A stretch of 8,544 nucleotides of DNA. Source: Verrucomicrobiales bacterium. GTDB lineage: Bacteria; Verrucomicrobiota; Verrucomicrobiia; Limisphaerales; UBA1100. The notes beneath the pieces are model-generated. The model worked only from the letters and a program-made list of their open reading frames with translations, searched no databases and had not been told where the DNA came from. The stretch is from positions 1 to 8,544 of the forward strand of contig DPAW01000350.1 in NCBI GenBank assembly GCA_003517285.1. Direction: 5' to 3'. Shown piece after piece: positions 6,108 through 8,544 of the stretch. Made by a program: the position numbers and the translations under genes. Each line of letters begins with the position of its first letter. Position 1 is the first letter of the stretch.

Positions 6108-7560
6108 TAGGACCTGGGTGATTGATCTTAGTCGCATTCTTGGAAGCTCCCGGCATCTCGGCGTGAGGGTTTCTTGTTTTTGCCTTTCCGGGAGGCAGGA
6201 TCTTCCCGTCTTCGATGCGGGGCGGATCGTGCCGGTTGGGAGTTGGGTTGGCTGGGATGGAATCCCCCGTCTGCTTGACCCATTTGGTGAGTAGGGCTCG
6301 CGCTTGCTTCAGGGTCTTCGCATGCTTGGAGTCGTCTGCCAAGTTGCTCAGTTGATGCGGGTCTTCGTTGACTTGGAAGAGTTCCTCAGAAGGGCAGGGG
6401 TTGGCGAATAGCTGATGCTGGTTCGGGTTGGTTTTGCCTGCGGCATGAGCCTGCCAAAGCTCGGCTCCCGCAGGGGTGTAGTCATCCGATTCGTAAGAAA
6501 GGTTGGGCTGGTTGGGGAAATTGTTCCGGATATAGAGAAAGTTCCCGAAACGGACCATACGTTCGTGCGCCTGATAAACGTGCCAATTGTGCTCGGCAAA
6601 AACGTAATCACGAACGGTGACCTTGGGGCTCTCGAGAATCGGCGCGAAGCTGACACCTTGGATGCGTTTGTCTTTCTTGGCACCAGCCAGTTCCAATATT
6701 GTTGCACTAATATCGATACTGCTGATTAGCGAGTGCGTCTCTGAGGGCGCAATGGTGCCGGGTCGCGCAATGAGGAAGGGTGTACGAATGCCGCTATCAT
6801 AAAGACGAGTCTTACAACGCGGAAACGGCCGGCCGTTGTCGGTCATGTAAATGATGTAAGTATCTTTTTCGATGCCCTGCTTCTTCAATTCCTTGCGTAG
6901 TTGGCCCACATAATAATCGGTGCGGCTCACTTCATGCATGTACTCGGCCAAATCCTTTCGGGTAACGGGACCATCATAAAGATAAGGCGGCACCTCCACG
7001 TCCTCAGGCTTATATTGTGGTGCCTTGTCATTGAGCTTCCAGCCGCGATGGGCGTCGCTCGAGGCGAACCAGAAAAAGAATGGCTTATCCTTCGGGCGCT
7101 CACGCAGCATCGGCACCCAATCCGCTGATTTACTCGGCCCCTTACCGCCGGACACTTTGTCGAACCCGCGGTTCACTGCCTTGCCCATGTGATGCTTGCC
7201 CGAGAGCGCCGTGTAATACCCCGCTACCTGCAATGCCTCGGGGAACACCGGCTGATCGGCCGGTAGTTCCGTATGTAATTCCGCTGCACCTGTGTTGTGC
7301 GGATACCGCCCGCTGATGATGCTGCACCGACTCGGCGAACAACTGCTGATGCTCAAATAAGCCCCATGAAACAACATCCCCTCATTCGCCATCCGATCCA
7401 GATGTGGCGTCTTGGCGACCTTACTGCCGTAGCAACCCAAGTCATTCCACGAGATGTCGTCGGTGATAAAGATAATGAAGTTAGGCTGTTTAGCTTGGGC
7501 GAAAGAAGCCAATACGATGGTGGCAATTATAGTGCGTAACCGGTTCATGCAATTATTCAT
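6097..7560 (-). CDS. Secreted sulfatase, S1_8 / heparan-N-sulfatase-like
   Basis: A complete 487-residue sulfatase. The signal peptide is best seen from the fifth residue (MNRLRTIIATIVLASFAQA, ATG at 7548), so either 7560 or 7548 may be the true start. Core features: PNFIIFITDDISWNDLGCYG (D34-D35), TPHLDRMANEG, the canonical formylglycine motif C74-S-P-S-R78 followed by CSIISGRYPHNTGAAELH, SGKHHMG (K122, H123), SSDAHRGW (H171), and MTDNGRPFPRCKTRLYDSGI with D241-N242 and K250. The DNGRPFPRCKT block, the NWHVYQAHERMVR segment and the tail EMPGASKNAT with HPGPI are characteristic of the S1_8 group, related to human SGSH. N-sulfoglucosamine hydrolysis is plausible but not certain. The ATG at 7560 overlaps the end of the exonuclease gene by 8 bp and has no strong ribosome site; the ATG at 7548 falls 4 bp after it. 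Formylglycine maturation needs a factor not encoded here. Confidence 0.94.
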   Translation of the reverse strand: MNNCMNRLRTIIATIVLASFAQAKQPNFIIFITDDISWNDLGCYGSKVAKTPHLDRMANEGMLFHGAYLSISSCSPSRCSIISGRYPHNTGAAELHTELPADQPVFPEALQVAGYYTALSGKHHMGKAVNRGFDKVSGGKGPSKSADWVPMLRERPKDKPFFFWFASSDAHRGWKLNDKAPQYKPEDVEVPPYLYDGPVTRKDLAEYMHEVSRTDYYVGQLRKELKKQGIEKDTYIIYMTDNGRPFPRCKTRLYDSGIRTPFLIARPGTIAPSETHSLISSIDISATILELAGAKKDKRIQGVSFAPILESPKVTVRDYVFAEHNWHVYQAHERMVRFGNFLYIRNNFPNQPNLSYESDDYTPAGAELWQAHAAGKTNPNQHQLFANPCPSEELFQVNEDPHQLSNLADDSKHAKTLKQARALLTKWVKQTGDSIPANPTPNRHDPPRIEDGKILPPGKAKTRNPHAEMPGASKNATKINHPGPIKE

Positions 7561-8544
7561 CCAAGATTTGAGACAACAACTTTGCCAATTGTAATTTTTC
7601 TTCTTTTGTAATCACACCATCCTCAAGAATTTTTTCTACTTCTTGAGAGATTTCTGACGCAGGCCAAGTATCTAAAAACGGACAATCCTCAAGCCATTCC
7701 GATAATTGGTAAACCTCTTTGTTCGTTACTTTCTCGTCAGCAATAATGCCTCTACATAACCCAATTAATTCACCCATGCTTTTGTCAGCTTTGAACTTAG
7801 GCCGCACTGGCTCAGGTGGATTCAAAGCCAGCTTTCCAAACCAAGGGTCTTCGGTTGAGATGATCCAATCAACGATTCCTTCACGCCAAACAAAACACGC
7901 ACCACCGTGGCATAAATCCAAAATATAGTTTGATGGAAATGGACCATGGACTGAGCTCTCTTTATCTAAATAATACCATTCATCTTTTGGCACCGACTCG
8001 CCGACTTCATTTTTCTTTTTGGCTGGTTCCTTGGAGAAGCCCGAAATCTTCGAATGACACTTTTTTATTGGTGTCTCCCGTGAGAACAAAGTGATTTCCT
8101 CAAGTGACTTTAACCCCGCAGTTTCCAACCTCGGCCGATAAATATCACAGAGCAAAATCCTAAGGGCATCAACATCCCCAGATGCTGTGTGAGCGCCTTC
8201 AGTCGCAATTCCAAATAAATCCCTTAAAATATCCAGCTTCACACTTTTCGTCTCTGGGATCACTCGCCTCCCAAGCAACATTGAGCAAAAACCCCTCCTT
8301 CCCCCACCATTTATTGACATCCTGTCCCATTCGGGGAGAAGGCACCTATCCCAATCATATGACAAGTTATGAGCAACCACAGGACGATTACCCAAATAAT
8401 CGCGAAATGCCACATGAACGCCCTTGGGATCATTCCCGTTTTCTTGCAAAAACTCGGTAGTAATCCCATTGACTTCAGTTGCTTCTGGAGGCACTGGAAC
8501 ACCATGGTTCAAATAAGCATGAAATGGTCTGCCAACTGGATTCC
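7553..8544 (-). CDS. DnaQ-like DEDDh 3'-5' exonuclease with GYF_2-like and helical C-terminal domains (5' end outside window)
   Basis: The reading frame stays open to the right edge, so the gene is cut at its 5' end. The codon at 8512 that could serve as a start is TTG, and the residues before it (NPVGRPFHAY) continue the exonuclease fold, matching the FHVYL region of E. coli DnaQ. The Exo I motif lies outside the window. Exo II is VVAHNLSYDWD, with its Asp at 8354-8356. Exo III is HTASGD in the H-x4-D form, with His at 8189-8191 and Asp at 8174-8176, so this is a DEDDh enzyme that degrades nucleic acid from the 3' end in the cytoplasm. After a lysine-rich linker, WYYLDKESSVHGPF through VWREGIVDWI (about 7978-7862) resembles a GYF_2 domain. 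The last 74 residues (about 7777-7556) are helical, with two similar motifs, ADEKVTNKE and EDGVITKEE, perhaps TerB-like. There is no signal peptide in view. The base composition is AT-richer than its neighbours. Replication, repair or RNA roles cannot be told apart. Confidence 0.82.
   Translation of the reverse strand, partial: NPVGRPFHAYLNHGVPVPPEATEVNGITTEFLQENGNDPKGVHVAFRDYLGNRPVVAHNLSYDWDRCLLPEWDRMSINGGGRRGFCSMLLGRRVIPETKSVKLDILRDLFGIATEGAHTASGDVDALRILLCDIYRPRLETAGLKSLEEITLFSRETPIKKCHSKISGFSKEPAKKKNEVGESVPKDEWYYLDKESSVHGPFPSNYILDLCHGGACFVWREGIVDWIISTEDPWFGKLALNPPEPVRPKFKADKSMGELIGLCRGIIADEKVTNKEVYQLSEWLEDCPFLDTWPASEISQEVEKILEDGVITKEEKLQLAKLLSQILDE

Noticed and set aside
8510..8512. TTG as a start for the exonuclease
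   Set aside because: The frame stays open to the window edge and the upstream residues fit the exonuclease fold, so this codon is an internal Leu.

Overview
The window looks like a bacterial chromosome fragment from the Planctomycetota / Verrucomicrobiota / Lentisphaerota (PVC) group, most likely from an aquatic polysaccharide degrader. This is inferred from gene content: four secreted formylglycine sulfatases of different subfamilies, a secreted ThuA-like protein and a LamG-tailed ceramidase-family hydrolase within 8.5 kb. No rRNA or other phylogenetic marker is present, so the phylum is not proven.

Layout. Bases 1-3929 hold a leftward run of four genes transcribed from right to left: a ThuA-like secreted protein (3929-3207), an S1_16-like sulfatase (3205-1784), an iduronate-2-sulfatase-like S1_7 sulfatase (1787-294) and the first 99 codons of a heparan-N-sulfatase-like S1_8 sulfatase (297 to beyond base 1). 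The junctions are TAA-t-ATG, ATGA and ATGA, so this is almost certainly one translationally coupled operon. A 90-bp divergent gap (3930-4019) separates it from a rightward gene, a ceramidase-like metal hydrolase with a C-terminal LamG domain (4020-6107). That gene converges, with an 11-bp overlap, on a leftward S1_8 sulfatase (7560-6097). Upstream of that sulfatase, on the same strand and overlapping it by 8 bp, is an exonuclease gene that enters the window without its 5' end (8544-7553). It joins a DnaQ-type DEDDh domain, a GYF_2-like domain and a small helical domain with two similar acidic motifs.

How the genes fit together. All proteins except the exonuclease carry signal peptides, so the products act outside the cytoplasm. 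The mix of two SGSH-like sulfatases, one IDS-like sulfatase and one S1_16 sulfatase suggests stepwise desulfation of a complex sulfated glycan, possibly glycosaminoglycan-like. No glycoside hydrolase, lyase, transporter or formylglycine-generating enzyme is in view, so the substrate is inference. The exonuclease gene is AT-richer and functionally unrelated.

The points most worth a second look are the Gln-for-Pro change in the active-site motif of the edge sulfatase, the ceramidase-LamG protein placed inside a sulfatase locus, and the exonuclease-GYF-helical fusion. No tRNA, rRNA, CRISPR array, insertion sequence or convincing terminator was seen.
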